64,000 nucleotides of DNA from contig NZ_JACCBZ010000006.1 in the NCBI RefSeq assembly GCF_013408825.1, positions 1 through 64,000 on the forward strand, read 5' to 3'. Below the pieces are notes generated by a model, which saw only the letters and a program-made list of their open reading frames with translations, did not search any database and was not told the origin of the DNA. Of the stretch, positions 54,101-63,009 are shown in pieces. The stretch's first letter is position 1; the number at the start of each line of letters is the position of its first letter. This stretch comes from Mucilaginibacter tundrae (GTDB lineage Bacteria; Bacteroidota; Bacteroidia; Sphingobacteriales; Sphingobacteriaceae). The position numbers and the translations under genes were made by a program.

Positions 54101-54470
54101 AAATTTTCACTTCGGATAAGGTTGTGCTGCTTTCGGTCAATTTAGCATCAATGTGTTGATCCTGACCGATTGATAAGGTAATGTTTTCCTCAATAAAATC
54201 AGTGTAGCCTACAAATGATACTTTAAAAGTGTACGGGCCGCCTACCCTTAAGTTAGGTAAGTTAAATCGGCCGTCGGCACGGGTCCCGGTAGAATATACC
54301 GTCCCGGTTGGGATGTGTGTAATAATAACCGTGGCACCTGGTATCGGGCCTTTGCTATCTGTAACGATACCATTGATTGATGCGGTTGTTACACCTTGCG
54401 CGCTGGCATTTTTCAAAGCGAAAAATGATACACACGTAGCTAGTAGAAATAGAAGTAAATGCTTCCTCAT
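51141..54470 (-). CDS. Oar-like TonB-dependent receptor
   Basis: A 1109-aa outer-membrane protein. A signal peptide (residues 1-25, KNASAQ) precedes a carboxypeptidase-regulatory-like domain (SINGIVTDSKGPIPGATVIITH), a plug (SRTGARETVSRSQIDGLPTLNRSLSDFTKL) and a very long barrel typical of the Oar group. The final residues LRYIFN end the barrel. Oar proteins in myxobacteria are needed for development, but most functions are unknown and peptide uptake has been proposed. A TATTTTTG -7-like box lies at 54512-54519 on the minus strand. Confidence 0.9.
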   Translation of the reverse strand: MRKHLLLFLLATCVSFFALKNASAQGVTTASINGIVTDSKGPIPGATVIITHIPTGTVYSTGTRADGRFNLPNLRVGGPYTFKVSFVGYTDFIEENITLSIGQDQHIDAKLTESSTTLSEVKISGTSGKVINSSRTGARETVSRSQIDGLPTLNRSLSDFTKLAPSANGLSFGGRSSLFNNITVDGALFNNSFGLASTLGGQTNSQPISLDAIDQIQVDIAPYDVRQGNFTGAGVNTVVKSGTNEFKATVYDYLRSTGLTGYSAGDVNVTKTPFNYHQVGASFGGPIIKNKLFYFISGEEERISQPATPYVATGSGASGSVSQAKASTLDSIKNYLATKYGYNAGPYQGYSFDTYSNKITAKIDWNIDKNNTLSAKYFYLKSYGDHPPSNSGISNSNGTTSVGYGSTRDAGVSSLPFYGSGYRINNNFNIGIIELDSRISSSLSNRATIGYSALRDFRTALGGESIPFVDIGNSTSEGTATDVVKSTAVETSFGSELYTVGNILYTNIGQFSDDLTLYAGKHEFTFGTSDQVQSYKNGFAPDYNGLYTYNSAYDFLHGLPAAAYTVRYSAAGGSLPYAKINAGIYSVYAQDRYHVTDNIRLTYGIRADYDAFPTSLPDNANVTDLTFQQGIHVNTSVLPKNRVQLSPRVGFNWDVNGDGTTQVRGGTGLFSGTVPFVWISNQASNNGVLFGSYTIVKGAAGNTAAQNNQLVFNPNVNANHPATAGAANTSYELDITDPNLKYPKVFRSNLAIDQKLGWGVVATIEGAYTKDINAIYTENLVLSDGYTTLPNSGGQIRYTSKNTTPAASAATAANPSITGLYYLTNTNKGDSYFVTGQIQKTFVGGFYFNVAYTHSGSLDVNDGGSTASTIWSSRDVAGNPNGDNLSNSTYVQPNRVIGSLMYKKDYFGHGATSVGVLFEMANNGAVSYITSGDPNNDGATNDLMYIPKTQNDIILVPDASTNPGTAQTQWNQLNAFINQDKYLKSHRGQFAERNGVILPYYKRFDFKVVQDFYIVAGKSKNTLEVSLDIINVGNLLNKNWGLYQDSFNGVATGNTTILHYVGNNVAGQPTYSFPLLNKTTNTPVTTSFINDVSQLSRYQAQLGLRYIFN

Positions 54471-54789
54471 ACTTTGTTGTTTTGTGTTAATGATAAGTCA
54501 GTTAATTGCAACAAAAATAATACATACCGGTATCAAGAATGTTACATTAATGTTAACATTAATTAAATATTTATCAACAATTAACGTTAAAAGCATCTTA
54601 TATGTTAAAAAATCGATCCAATCGCTACCAAATTGACATATTATTATATTTATACTATTTATTGAAATATATCATTTACGACCGGCCCGCACTTAAATTG
54701 CATGTTTAAATTATGTAGCTGGGAAGCATTTTAGCATATCGGGCTATTTACTTAGCTTTGCGCTAATTATATACATCATAAATAAAAGC
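54471..54789. other. Divergent promoter region for Oar-like receptor and lpd
   Basis: No gene is seen. A minus-strand TATTTTTG box (54512-54519) serves the receptor. On the plus strand TTTA, 19 bases, TAGCTTTG (54730-54760) fits a promoter for lpd with a leader of about 25 bases. Confidence 0.6.
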
Positions 54790-56178
54790 ATGAACTACGA
54801 TTTAATTGTTATAGGGTCGGGCCCGGGTGGTTACGTAGCTGCCATTCGCGCTTCCCAATTAGGTTTAAAAACAGCAATAATTGAAAAAGAATCCCTTGGC
54901 GGAATATGCCTTAACTGGGGTTGTATACCTACCAAAGCGTTGTTAAAAAGTGCTCAGGTATTTGAATACCTTAACCATGCTGCCGATTACGGCATTACTG
55001 TAAATGGTGGCGAGGTTAATTTTGAAGCCATCATAAAAAGAAGCCGCGGCGTTGCCGATGGCATGAGCAAAGGTGTTCAGTTTTTGATGAAAAAAAATAA
55101 AATTGACGTAATAAACGGCTTTGGTAAAATAAAGAGCAAGGGCGTTGTTGAGGTAAAAAGCAGCAATGGCACTACACAAGAAGTTACCGGAACAAACATC
55201 ATAATCGCAACAGGCGGCCGCTCACGTGAGTTGCCAAACATCAAACAGGATGGCGAGAAAGTAATAGGTTATCGCCAGGCGATGATATTGCCTAAGCAAC
55301 CAAAAAGTATGATTGTTGTAGGGTCGGGCGCTATCGGTATTGAGTTCGCCTATTTTTATAACTCTATAGGCACATCGGTTACCGTTGTTGAGTATTTAGA
55401 TAATATAGTGCCTTTAGAGGACGAGGAAGTTTCAAAACAACTTGGTCGTTTATTGAAAAAAGCAGGCATCAATATATTAACCGGTTCAAATGTTGAGTCT
55501 GTTGATACCTCAGGCGTAGGCTGTAAAGTAACCGTAAAAACTGCAACCGGTACTGAAGTTTTGGAAGCCGATGTTGTTTTATCAGCAGTAGGCATATCTA
55601 CTAACCTGGAAGGCATCGGACTTGAAGAAGTTGGCGTTAAAACTGATAAAGGAAAAGTATTGGTTGATGACTATTACAAAACCAACGTTGAAGGCATTTT
55701 TGCTATTGGCGATATTGTAAAAGGACAAGCATTGGCTCACGTAGCATCAGCAGAAGGTATCATTTGCGTTGAGAAAATAGCAGGCCATCATCCAGAACCG
55801 TTGAACTATAATAACATCCCGGGTTGTACTTATTGCGCTCCTGAGATCGCATCTGTTGGTTATACCGAAAAGGCGGCCAGAGAAGCAGGCTATGAGTTGA
55901 AGATTGGTAAATTCCCATTCTCAGCATCAGGTAAAGCGTCAGCCGCCGGCGCAAAAGATGGTTTTATTAAATTGATTTTTGATGCCAAATACGGAGAAAT
56001 TTTAGGCGCGCACATGCTGGGCCATAATGTTACCGAGCTGATAGCGGAGATTGTTACCGCCCGTAAGTTAGAAGCTACAGGCCATGAGCTGATTAAATCG
56101 GTTCACCCTCACCCTACCATGAGCGAGGCTGTAATGGAGGCTGCGGCTGAAGCATACGGCGAATGCATCCATTTATAA
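54790..56178 (+). CDS. lpdA: Dihydrolipoyl dehydrogenase
   Basis: A 462-aa flavoenzyme, the E3 part of 2-oxo-acid dehydrogenase complexes. It reoxidises dihydrolipoamide with NAD+. Features are the FAD motif IGSGPGGYVAAIRA (residues 8-21), redox cysteines 40 and 45 (GGICLNWGCIPTK), the NAD motif VVGSGAIGIEFA and a C-terminal HPHPTMSEA with the catalytic His. No E1 or E2 gene lies beside it. Confidence 0.95.
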   Translation: MNYDLIVIGSGPGGYVAAIRASQLGLKTAIIEKESLGGICLNWGCIPTKALLKSAQVFEYLNHAADYGITVNGGEVNFEAIIKRSRGVADGMSKGVQFLMKKNKIDVINGFGKIKSKGVVEVKSSNGTTQEVTGTNIIIATGGRSRELPNIKQDGEKVIGYRQAMILPKQPKSMIVVGSGAIGIEFAYFYNSIGTSVTVVEYLDNIVPLEDEEVSKQLGRLLKKAGINILTGSNVESVDTSGVGCKVTVKTATGTEVLEADVVLSAVGISTNLEGIGLEEVGVKTDKGKVLVDDYYKTNVEGIFAIGDIVKGQALAHVASAEGIICVEKIAGHHPEPLNYNNIPGCTYCAPEIASVGYTEKAAREAGYELKIGKFPFSASGKASAAGAKDGFIKLIFDAKYGEILGAHMLGHNVTELIAEIVTARKLEATGHELIKSVHPHPTMSEAVMEAAAEAYGECIHL

Positions 56179-56225
56179 TTCGAAATCAAAAGTCAAAATT
56201 TTAAAATTGACTTAGCAATATTAAG

Positions 56226-56257
56226 GATCAATGATTTAATCGTCATTGATCTTTTTT
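56226..56257 (+). terminator. Terminator after lpd
   Basis: A 9-bp stem (GATCAATGA and complement) with an 8-base loop is followed by six T. Confidence 0.85.
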
Positions 56258-56319
56258 GTTTTAGGCAGATATTCAAATCTTTTTTTGACTTTTGAATTTT
56301 AACTTTTTGAATTTCAGTT

Positions 56320-57159
56320 ATGAATCTACATACCATAGATACCGGACTTTTTAAGTTAGATGGTGGTGCAATGTTTGGTGTTGTGCCGAAAACCATTTGG
56401 AACAGAACTAATCCTGCGGATGAGAATAATATGTGCACCTGGGCCATGCGTTGCTTGTTGGTTGAGGACGGCGACCGTTTGATATTGATTGATACAGGGA
56501 TTGGCGATAAGCAGGATGAGAAGTTTTTTAGTCATTATTATTTGCATGGTGATGACACGATGGACAAATCACTGGCGGCGAAAGGATTTCATAGGGATGA
56601 TATTACGGATGTATTTTTAACCCACTTACATTTTGACCATGTAGGTGGTGCGGTTAAAAGAGTTGGCGACAAATTAAGGCCTGCATTTAAGAATGCTTTT
56701 TACTGGAGTAATAAAGATCATTGGGAATGGGCGACAAACCCAAATGACCGTGAAAAAGCATCGTTTTTAAAGGAGAATATTTTACCGATACAGGGCAGCG
56801 GGCAGTTGCGGTTTATTAATAGTGTGGATGGTGTGCAATTTGCTAAGAACTTTAAAGTAAAATTTGCTTACGGACATACTGAAGCCATGATGCTGCCTTT
56901 GCTTAATTATAAAGGGCACGAGGTTTTATATATGGCTGATTTGTTACCATCTGTAGGGCACTTGCCTATGCCTTATGTAATGGCTTATGATATGTTCCCG
57001 CTAAAAACCCTTACCGAAAAGAAGATTATTTTAACCGAGGCCTTGGAAAAACAATATATTTTGTATCTTGAACACGATGCCATTAATGAGTGTTGTACAC
57101 TACAACAAACGGAGAAAGGCATCAGAATTAAAGAAACTTTTAACCTAAATATTCTATAA
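56320..57159 (+). CDS. Metallo-beta-lactamase-fold hydrolase
   Basis: A 279-aa MBL-fold protein with the metal motif THLHFDHVGG (HxHxDH, near residue 105), a later His in AYGHTEAM, Asp in YMADLLPS and a late EHDA. The N-terminal half (ALWNRTNPAD-like, GDRLILIDTGIGDK) resembles AHL lactonase and related hydrolases. The substrate is unknown. It stands between lpd and rpoD as a separate unit. Confidence 0.85.
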   Translation: MNLHTIDTGLFKLDGGAMFGVVPKTIWNRTNPADENNMCTWAMRCLLVEDGDRLILIDTGIGDKQDEKFFSHYYLHGDDTMDKSLAAKGFHRDDITDVFLTHLHFDHVGGAVKRVGDKLRPAFKNAFYWSNKDHWEWATNPNDREKASFLKENILPIQGSGQLRFINSVDGVQFAKNFKVKFAYGHTEAMMLPLLNYKGHEVLYMADLLPSVGHLPMPYVMAYDMFPLKTLTEKKIILTEALEKQYILYLEHDAINECCTLQQTEKGIRIKETFNLNIL

Positions 57160-57267
57160 AACCAGGGAGCCTTATTACCACAAAAACCGTGCAATAAATT
57201 GCATCAAATCAAATATATACCCGCTTTTATCGAAACTTTTTTAGTTAAATTTTTTATAACAATTTTA

Positions 57268-57275
57268 TAGCTTTG
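57268..57275 (+). promoter_or_regulatory. -7 box of rpoD
   Basis: TAGCTTTG matches TAnnTTTG. The -33 position is poorly matched. The leader to 57322 would be about 40 bases. Confidence 0.45.
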
Positions 57276-57321
57276 CACGTTAATTTTTAGAAAATCCACT
57301 TAGAATCGAGGTTTTAAATAG

Positions 57322-58182
57322 ATGAGACAACTCAAAATAACCCAATCCATAACCAACCGTGAATCTCAATCACTTGATAAATATCTTCACGAAATTGGAA
57401 AAGTTGACCTAATAACAGCCGAAGAAGAAGTAATATTAGCACAAAAAATTAGGGAAGGCGACCAGGCTGCCCTGGAGCGCTTAACCAAAACCAACTTACG
57501 TTTTGTTGTATCTGTAGCAAAGCAATACCAAAACCAGGGCTTAACCCTTGGCGACCTGATAAACGAAGGTAACTTAGGTTTGATTAAAGCCGCTAAACGT
57601 TTTGATGAAACAAAAGGCTTCAAATTCATATCATATGCTGTATGGTGGATCCGCCAGTCGATTTTACAGGCCATTGCCGAACAATCGCGTATTGTGCGCT
57701 TGCCTTTGAACCAGGTTGGTTCATTGAGTAAAATAAGTAAGGCCTTCTCTAAATTAGAGCAGGAATACGAGCGCGAGCCATCGCCTGAGGAATTGGCAGA
57801 TATTTTAGAAACTACTGTTGACAAAATATCTGACACTTTAAGTAACTCCGGCCGCCATGTATCCATGGACGCGCCGTTTGTACAGGGTGAAGAAAATACA
57901 CTATTAGATGTATTGGAAAACCATGAGCCGAATACAGATTCAAACCTGATTAATGAATCATTATCCGAAGAAATAAAACGTTCCTTATCCACACTTACTG
58001 AGCGTGAGCGTGAGATTGTTGTTCTGTTTTTTGGATTGGGTGCTAATTCGCCATTGTCCTTAGAAGAGATCGGTGAGAAATTTAACCTTACCCGTGAGCG
58101 TGTAAGACAGATAAAGGACAAGGCACTGCAACGCCTTCGCCATACTTCGAGGAGTAAGATTTTGAAATCATATTTGGGGTAG
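57322..58182 (+). CDS. rpoD: Primary sigma factor RpoD (short Bacteroidota form)
   Basis: A 286-aa housekeeping sigma-70. It has region 1.2 ([21 protein letters not shown]), region 2 ([39 protein letters not shown], then [14 protein letters not shown]), region 3 and region 4 ([35 protein letters not shown]). The short length without region 1.1 is normal in this phylum. It is the sigma factor that reads the TTTG-N19-TAnnTTTG promoters described here. Confidence 0.96.
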   Translation: MRQLKITQSITNRESQSLDKYLHEIGKVDLITAEEEVILAQKIREGDQAALERLTKTNLRFVVSVAKQYQNQGLTLGDLINEGNLGLIKAAKRFDETKGFKFISYAVWWIRQSILQAIAEQSRIVRLPLNQVGSLSKISKAFSKLEQEYEREPSPEELADILETTVDKISDTLSNSGRHVSMDAPFVQGEENTLLDVLENHEPNTDSNLINESLSEEIKRSLSTLTEREREIVVLFFGLGANSPLSLEEIGEKFNLTRERVRQIKDKALQRLRHTSRSKILKSYLG

Positions 58183-58197
58183 ATAACCTACATTTAA

Positions 58198-58236
58198 CAA
58201 GAAAAGCCATGCTGATGCACGGCTTTTCTTGTTTTT
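58198..58236 (+). terminator. Terminator after rpoD
   Basis: A 10 to 11-bp stem (AAGAAAAGCC and complement) with a 12-base loop is followed by five T. Confidence 0.85.
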
Positions 58237-58243
58237 ATCCTTT

Positions 58244-58331
58244 GTCATTTCGACCGGAGGGAGAAATCTTCTTCACCCTGCATAGTCGCTTTGCTTTATT
58301 ACAGAAGATCTCTCCCTCCGGTCGAGATGAC
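58244..58331. repeat. Interspersed inverted repeat 1 (GTCATTTCGACCGGAGGGAG type)
   Basis: Arms 58244-58272 and 58303-58331 are complementary over 29 bases with two mismatches. The arm sequence is one of the repeats commonly found between Bacteroidota genes. Confidence 0.8.
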
Positions 58332-58351
58332 AGAGGGAATATTTTATCCTT

Positions 58352-58428
58352 TTGTCATTCTGAACGCAGTGAAGAATCTGTACAGCGTAAATTAACTTAC
58401 AGATTCTTCACTACGTTCAGAATGACAA
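58352..58428. repeat. Interspersed inverted repeat 2 (TCATTCTGAACG type)
   Basis: Arms 58352-58382 and 58398-58428 are complementary over 31 bases with one mismatch. It is a different repeat family placed directly after repeat 1. Confidence 0.8.
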
Positions 58429-58451
58429 GGTGGAATTAACAAGAGTGTTTA

Positions 58452-59468
58452 TTACAAGCTTTTCAATACATCAACCGTATACTCAATTTGCTCAGGATGA
58501 ACATCTAAGTGCAATACAAAGCGGATGCGACGCTTATCGGTACTCATGGCTTTGATTCCTTTTGCGGCAAGCTTTTCCAATACAATTGCAGCAGGCTCAA
58601 CGGTATCAAACAAAATAAGATTGGTTTCGGCAGGTAGAACTCCGCTTACCCATGAGCAGTTGCTTAGGGTTTCGCTAAGTATCTGCGCGTGGGCGTGGTC
58701 TATTTTTAGACGATCAATATGATGATCAAGCGCATAGATCCCGGCAGCAGCTAAAAAGCCTGCCTGGCGCATGCCTCCGCCGAAAACTTTGCGGATGCGA
58801 CGTGCATATTTAATAGTTTCTTTATCAGCCAAAAAAACTGAACCTACCGGAGCGCCTAACCCTTTTGAAAGGCAAACTGATATGCCGTTGAAATATTTAC
58901 CATAATCAACAGCTTTATCGCCGGTATGAGCAAGGGCGTTGAAGATACGGGCGCCATCTAAATGGAGTTTCAGGCCTTTGTTCCGACACAAATCGGCAAT
59001 AGGTTTTATTTGCGCTAATGTATAGCAGCTACCGCCACCTTTATTTACGGTATTTTCTAAAGCAACCAGGCTTGTATGTGGATGATGAACATTATCGGTA
59101 TTAATTTCGGGTTCGATCATCTCGGCAGTAATGATGCCGCGGTATCCATTCAGCAAACGGGTTGATACTGCAGAATTGAAGGCTATTCCCCCACCCTCGT
59201 AACGGTAGATATGGGCGGTTTGATCGGCTATTAATTCATCTAGTGGTTGGGTAAAGCATTTGATGGCGATCTGGTTGGTCATGGTGCCGGACGGGCAGAA
59301 AATGCCTGCTTCCATTCCAAACATAGCGGCGGATTTCTCTTCCAGTTCGTTCACAGTTTCGTCTTCACCAAAAACATCATCGCCTACTTTGGCATTCATC
59401 ATGGCATCCAGCATGCCGGGGGTTGGTTTGGTAACGGTATCGCTGCGCAGGTCGACTATAAATTGCAT
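58452..59468 (-). CDS. ltaE: Low-specificity L-threonine aldolase
   Basis: A 338-aa PLP enzyme that splits threonine or allo-threonine into glycine and acetaldehyde. It shows the RSDTVTKPTPGMLDAM start, GDDVFGEDETVNELE, the PLP-lysine in SVCLSKGLGAPVGS and RRIRKVFGGGMRQAGFLAAAG. Length and motifs match the bacterial family. Confidence 0.92.
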   Translation of the reverse strand: MQFIVDLRSDTVTKPTPGMLDAMMNAKVGDDVFGEDETVNELEEKSAAMFGMEAGIFCPSGTMTNQIAIKCFTQPLDELIADQTAHIYRYEGGGIAFNSAVSTRLLNGYRGIITAEMIEPEINTDNVHHPHTSLVALENTVNKGGGSCYTLAQIKPIADLCRNKGLKLHLDGARIFNALAHTGDKAVDYGKYFNGISVCLSKGLGAPVGSVFLADKETIKYARRIRKVFGGGMRQAGFLAAAGIYALDHHIDRLKIDHAHAQILSETLSNCSWVSGVLPAETNLILFDTVEPAAIVLEKLAAKGIKAMSTDKRRIRFVLHLDVHPEQIEYTVDVLKSL

Positions 59469-59630
59469 AGTTATTTGATATTGGTCTGTTAAAAACTCAA
59501 AACTAATTGTTTTTGTTAAACGTGTGTAACACTTGCTTGTAAAGATGTTGAAACAAGCGAAAAATGAAGAGATAAAAAGTTATTTTTGCTCAAAGTAATT
59601 TTGCGATAAATACTACGTTTACCTACTATT

Positions 59631-60320
59631 ATGTTTAAAAGAAAACTAATCTGCTTATCAATTATTTGCCTTCTTTTTGTTGTTGGAAAATTGCAGGCGC
59701 AAACCTGGCAACCAGGCAGTTATTACGACGTTAAAAACAATAAATTTAACGGTCTCGTTTCTATGAAAATGTCGGGCGCACACCCCGTTCCCGATGAAGC
59801 TTTTATTGAATACAAGCCCAATGATAAGGCTAGTCCTGTTAAAATCAGCGCAAGCGAGTTGAGTTCGTTTGTAATGGGCCGCGACAGTTTTATTGTTGCT
59901 GTTGCACCAAGAACAGGCCCGTGGAGTAAATATGAACTAGACTTTGTTAAAGTTGTGGTAGATGCTGACCCTAAACTTTATATGTTTAAAGGAAAAGTAA
60001 GCGGTGGTGGCGTTCAGCCGGATGTTGGCATTGGCGTTGGCGGCGGTTTTGGTACAGGCGGTGGCGGTTTCGGTATGGGATTAGGCGGTGGTATCAGCAT
60101 CCCATTAGGCCGATCAACGGTAACGGGCTATTATTATGGTGCTAATACAGCGGTAATGAAACAGCTAACCCCTGTTAATTTTATTGATGTAATGAGCGAA
60201 ATTTTGGGTGATGAGCCGGAAATTGTTGATCAGTTGCATCAGAACAAGTACAATTTGCGTAATATTGATAAGCTGATAAACAACTATTATAAGGCGCAGG
60301 CTGCGCATGGGGCACAATAA
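59631..60320 (+). CDS. Exported glycine-rich protein of unknown function
   Basis: Not recognised. The 229-aa product has a signal peptide (residues 1-23, GKLQAQ), a beta-rich first half and a glycine-rich loop (about residues 123-160, VGIGVGGGFGTGGGGFGMG), then a short C-terminal helical tail. It may be a periplasmic or outer-membrane-associated protein. A TAATTTTG -7-like box is about 35 bases upstream. Confidence 0.7.
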   Translation: MFKRKLICLSIICLLFVVGKLQAQTWQPGSYYDVKNNKFNGLVSMKMSGAHPVPDEAFIEYKPNDKASPVKISASELSSFVMGRDSFIVAVAPRTGPWSKYELDFVKVVVDADPKLYMFKGKVSGGGVQPDVGIGVGGGFGTGGGGFGMGLGGGISIPLGRSTVTGYYYGANTAVMKQLTPVNFIDVMSEILGDEPEIVDQLHQNKYNLRNIDKLINNYYKAQAAHGAQ

Positions 60321-60339
60321 TTTTTATTAGAATCAAGAT

Positions 60340-60389
60340 ATAAGAGTCAAGAATCAAGACGGTTTCCCGTCTTGATTCTTGACTCTTAT
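60340..60389. terminator. Convergent terminator hairpin
   Basis: A perfect 23-bp stem (ATAAGAGTCAAGAATCAAGACG plus one G) with a 4-base loop sits between two convergent genes. Confidence 0.9.
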
Positions 60390-60393
60390 TGTT

Positions 60394-61608
60394 TTATAAA
60401 CTCTGTGCTATTACAAATCCGCAGGCCCAGGCCCATTGAAAGTTGTAGCCGCCGAGCCAGCCGGTTACGTCTACACATTCGCCGCCGTAATATAGGCCGG
60501 GTACTTTTTTAACTTCGAGGGTTTTGGAGGAGAGTTCGTCGGTTGATACGCCGCCGCGCATTACTTCAGCTTTATCGTAGCCCTTATCCCCGGCAGGTTT
60601 TACTTTAAATTCGTGTATTAACGCGCTAATGTTTTCAAGATCGGTTTTTGTTAATGATGCAAGGTTCTTTTCAACGGGGAGTTTATCACTTAATGCTTCC
60701 GCAAATTTACGAGTGTAGAGGCTGGCCAAATATGCCAATAGCATCTTTTTACCGTTTGCTTCTTTTTCCTGTTGGATGAGATCGGCAATATTTTCGTTAG
60801 GCAGTAAATCGATATAAATAAATTCACCAGGTCGCCAGTAGGATGAGATTTGAAGGATAGCAGGGCCGCTTAAGCCCCAATGGGTGAAGAGGATATTTTC
60901 TTCAAAGCTGATCCGATCATTCCAAACACGGCAAAAGATGCTACTGCCGGATAGCTGTTCGTACCACGGTTGATCTTTTCCGGTGATGGTTAATGGCACT
61001 AAGGCTGGTGCGGTTTCGGTAAGATTCAGGTCAAATTTGCGGGCCATGCGCAGGCCAAAATCGGTTGCTCCTATCTTTTGGATAGGTAATCCACCAGATG
61101 CGATAACAACTTTTGGTGTTTGCAGTTGATATTCCTTTTCGCCAATTTCATAGGTAACGATGAAGTCATCGCCTGATTTATCAATATTCTTTACAGTGAC
61201 ATCGCATTTAATTTCCTGACCGAGATCACGGCATAATCCGGTGAAAACCTCTACCACATCCCTTGCTTTGTTGGTGGTTGGGAATAGTTGGCCTAAAGTT
61301 TTCTCCTGGCCTTCAATACCATAAGTTTCAAAAAAGCTGATGGTATCATCAACAGTCCATTGTGCGAAGGCGGATTTGCAGAAATGCTCGTTCGCCGAGA
61401 TAAATTGCTGTGCCGAAGAATATAGGTTAGTATAATTACAACGGCCTCCGCCGCTGATGAGGATCTTGGCCCCTACCTTATCATTCTTTTCGAGGATCAA
61501 TGTGCGCTTCCCTAAAAACCCGGCTTGTACGGCGGTCATTAAGCCGCATGCACCACCGCCAATAATTATAGCGTCGAAATCTGTTTGTTTTATTAAATTT
61601 GTTGCCAT
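60394..61608 (-). CDS. YhiN/HI0933-family flavoprotein
   Basis: A 404-aa FAD-dependent oxidoreductase of the YhiN (HI0933/BaiN-like) family. It shows the dinucleotide motif IIIGGGACGLMTA near residue 15, ISGGGRCNYTN near 57, and the C-terminal GLYYGGECVDVTGWLGGYNFQWAWACG. The reaction is unclear in most members. The start at 61608 (MATNLIKQ) is chosen over 61704 because the longer form would run into nuoA. Its CAT start codon overlaps the nuoA ATG on the other strand. Confidence 0.9.
   Translation of the reverse strand: MATNLIKQTDFDAIIIGGGACGLMTAVQAGFLGKRTLILEKNDKVGAKILISGGGRCNYTNLYSSAQQFISANEHFCKSAFAQWTVDDTISFFETYGIEGQEKTLGQLFPTTNKARDVVEVFTGLCRDLGQEIKCDVTVKNIDKSGDDFIVTYEIGEKEYQLQTPKVVIASGGLPIQKIGATDFGLRMARKFDLNLTETAPALVPLTITGKDQPWYEQLSGSSIFCRVWNDRISFEENILFTHWGLSGPAILQISSYWRPGEFIYIDLLPNENIADLIQQEKEANGKKMLLAYLASLYTRKFAEALSDKLPVEKNLASLTKTDLENISALIHEFKVKPAGDKGYDKAEVMRGGVSTDELSSKTLEVKKVPGLYYGGECVDVTGWLGGYNFQWAWACGFVIAQSL
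61594..61601 (+). promoter_or_regulatory. -7 box of nuoA
   Basis: TAAATTTG lies inside the start of the divergent flavoprotein gene and ends five bases before the nuoA ATG. No -33 match is clear. Confidence 0.45.
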
Positions 61609-62215
61609 GGGCGATGTTGCGCAAATATCAGAATTTGGAAAGATACTTATCTTTTTAATTACAGGAATAATAGTGGTATGCTTAATATTCTTTGTGAACC
61701 GCATTTTCGCGCCTAATCACCCTAATTTTGAGAAACAAACTTCGTACGAATGCGGTGAAGAACCTGTTGGCAGTGCATGGTTGCCTTTTAACTCCCGCTT
61801 TTATGTGATCGCATTGGTATTTCTGCTTTTTGAGGTGGAAATGGTATTCGTTTTTCCCTGGGCGACGGTTTTTGGCAGTCACGAGATCAATAAAATCGAA
61901 CCGAGATGGGGAATATTGTCCTTAATGGAGATGTTTATTTTTTTAGGGATATTAATACTTGGACTGGTTTATGTTTGGGTTAAGGGTGATTTGGACTGGA
62001 TAAAGCCAGCCGTAATTAAACCTACCACAGATGTACAAATACCAACATCGCTTTATGATAAATTGAATCTGGAGCAGAGTTCGCATACTGTGCGAAAATT
62101 CAGCATGGAGCAACCAAAGCTTCCCGAACCTATTGTTGAAAGTGCAATTAGCGGAAGTGCTGTAGCCAGAAAACCGATGTTTAAACCAACCTTTAAAAAG
62201 CCTGAAAATGAGTAA
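61607..62215 (+). CDS. nuoA: NADH-quinone oxidoreductase subunit A, with C-terminal extension
   Basis: NuoA is a membrane subunit of respiratory complex I. Residues 1-115 carry the three helices and the [40 protein letters not shown] signature. The protein is 202 aa, about 80 longer than usual: the extra tail (about 120-202, ...[24 protein letters not shown]) is polar and has no known role. The ATG at 61607 overlaps the opposite-strand start codon of the flavoprotein gene. Its stop overlaps nuoB by 8 bases. Confidence 0.93.
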   Translation: MGDVAQISEFGKILIFLITGIIVVCLIFFVNRIFAPNHPNFEKQTSYECGEEPVGSAWLPFNSRFYVIALVFLLFEVEMVFVFPWATVFGSHEINKIEPRWGILSLMEMFIFLGILILGLVYVWVKGDLDWIKPAVIKPTTDVQIPTSLYDKLNLEQSSHTVRKFSMEQPKLPEPIVESAISGSAVARKPMFKPTFKKPENE

Positions 62216-62714
62216 TGATATAACCAGTGAAAATGGCGGTGTGGTAATCACCAAAATAGACGACCTGTTAAACTGGGCCCGTTTGTCATCATTATGGCCT
62301 TTAAGTTTTGGTATTGCCTGCTGCGCTATTGAGATGATGGGGTCATTTGCTTCTACTTATGATTTGGACCGCTTTGGCGTTTTCCCTCGCCCTTCGGCAC
62401 GCCATGCGGATGTGATTATTATTGCCGGCACTGTTACCTTTAAAATGGCTGAACGCATTAAACGCTTATATGAGCAAATGCCGGAACCTAAATATGTGAT
62501 CTCGATGGGCTCTTGCTCCAACTGCGGCGGGCCCTACTGGCAGCATGGTTACCACGTGGTTAAGGGTGTTGATAGGGTCATTCCTGTTGATGTTTATGTA
62601 CAGGGTTGTCCACCAAGGCCGGAATCGTTGATCGGGGCTATTTTAGAATTGCAGAAGAAGATTGAGGGGGAAAGTTTGAAGGGGAATCAAGCTACTAAGG
62701 TGGAAGTGGTTTAG
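62208..62714 (+). CDS. nuoB: NADH-quinone oxidoreductase subunit B
   Basis: A 168-aa complex I subunit that holds iron-sulfur cluster N2. The cluster ligands are in [10 protein letters not shown] (near residue 35), GSCSNCGG (near 101) and GCPPRPE (near 131). It should be followed by nuoC, yet after its stop there is only a repeat-like spacer and then a separate regulator gene. The rest of the complex must be coded elsewhere. Confidence 0.94.
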   Translation: MSNDITSENGGVVITKIDDLLNWARLSSLWPLSFGIACCAIEMMGSFASTYDLDRFGVFPRPSARHADVIIIAGTVTFKMAERIKRLYEQMPEPKYVISMGSCSNCGGPYWQHGYHVVKGVDRVIPVDVYVQGCPPRPESLIGAILELQKKIEGESLKGNQATKVEVV

Positions 62715-62959
62715 ACCTTTTCGCGCTCCGTATACCCTCCCCGACTCCGCTTCGCTGGTCGACCCTCCCTTTGCTGCGCAAATGGCGAGATCTGCATTTC
62801 TATTCTTGCTCTTTACTTCTTTACTTCACTCGTTTGAAACAAGTGCTTATATCGTTTTGCGAATGTGTCGTAATTTATATTAATCCGCTTAAACAGTCTA
62901 CGGACATCCCGGTGAACCATTAAACTTCCGACATTTTACTTTGAAAAAATAATTGCAAA
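62715..62959. other. Spacer after nuoB with interspersed repeat
   Basis: No gene is seen. The first 60 bases hold a CTCCCCGACTCCGCTTCGCTGG-type stretch like the intergenic repeats found in this phylum. The rest is AT-rich. Confidence 0.5.
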
Positions 62960-63009
62960 TAAATTTGCGCAACTCAAAAGTTGCACGTAAATTGCAACCT
63001 CAAAGTTGC
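62960..63009 (+). promoter_or_regulatory. ArsR-gene promoter with two operator dyads
   Basis: TAAATTTG (62960-62967) is followed two bases later by dyad GCAACTCAAAAGTTGC (62969-62984) and by a second dyad GCAACCTCAAAGTTGC (62994-63009), with centres 25 bases apart. The ATG is at 63024. Two bound dimers would block transcription just after the start, as expected for an autoregulated repressor. Confidence 0.65.

Noticed and set aside
57387..58121. 244-codon frame antisense to rpoD
   Set aside because: It is a shadow of the conserved rpoD coding sequence. Composition is Ser/Arg-rich and shows no domain.
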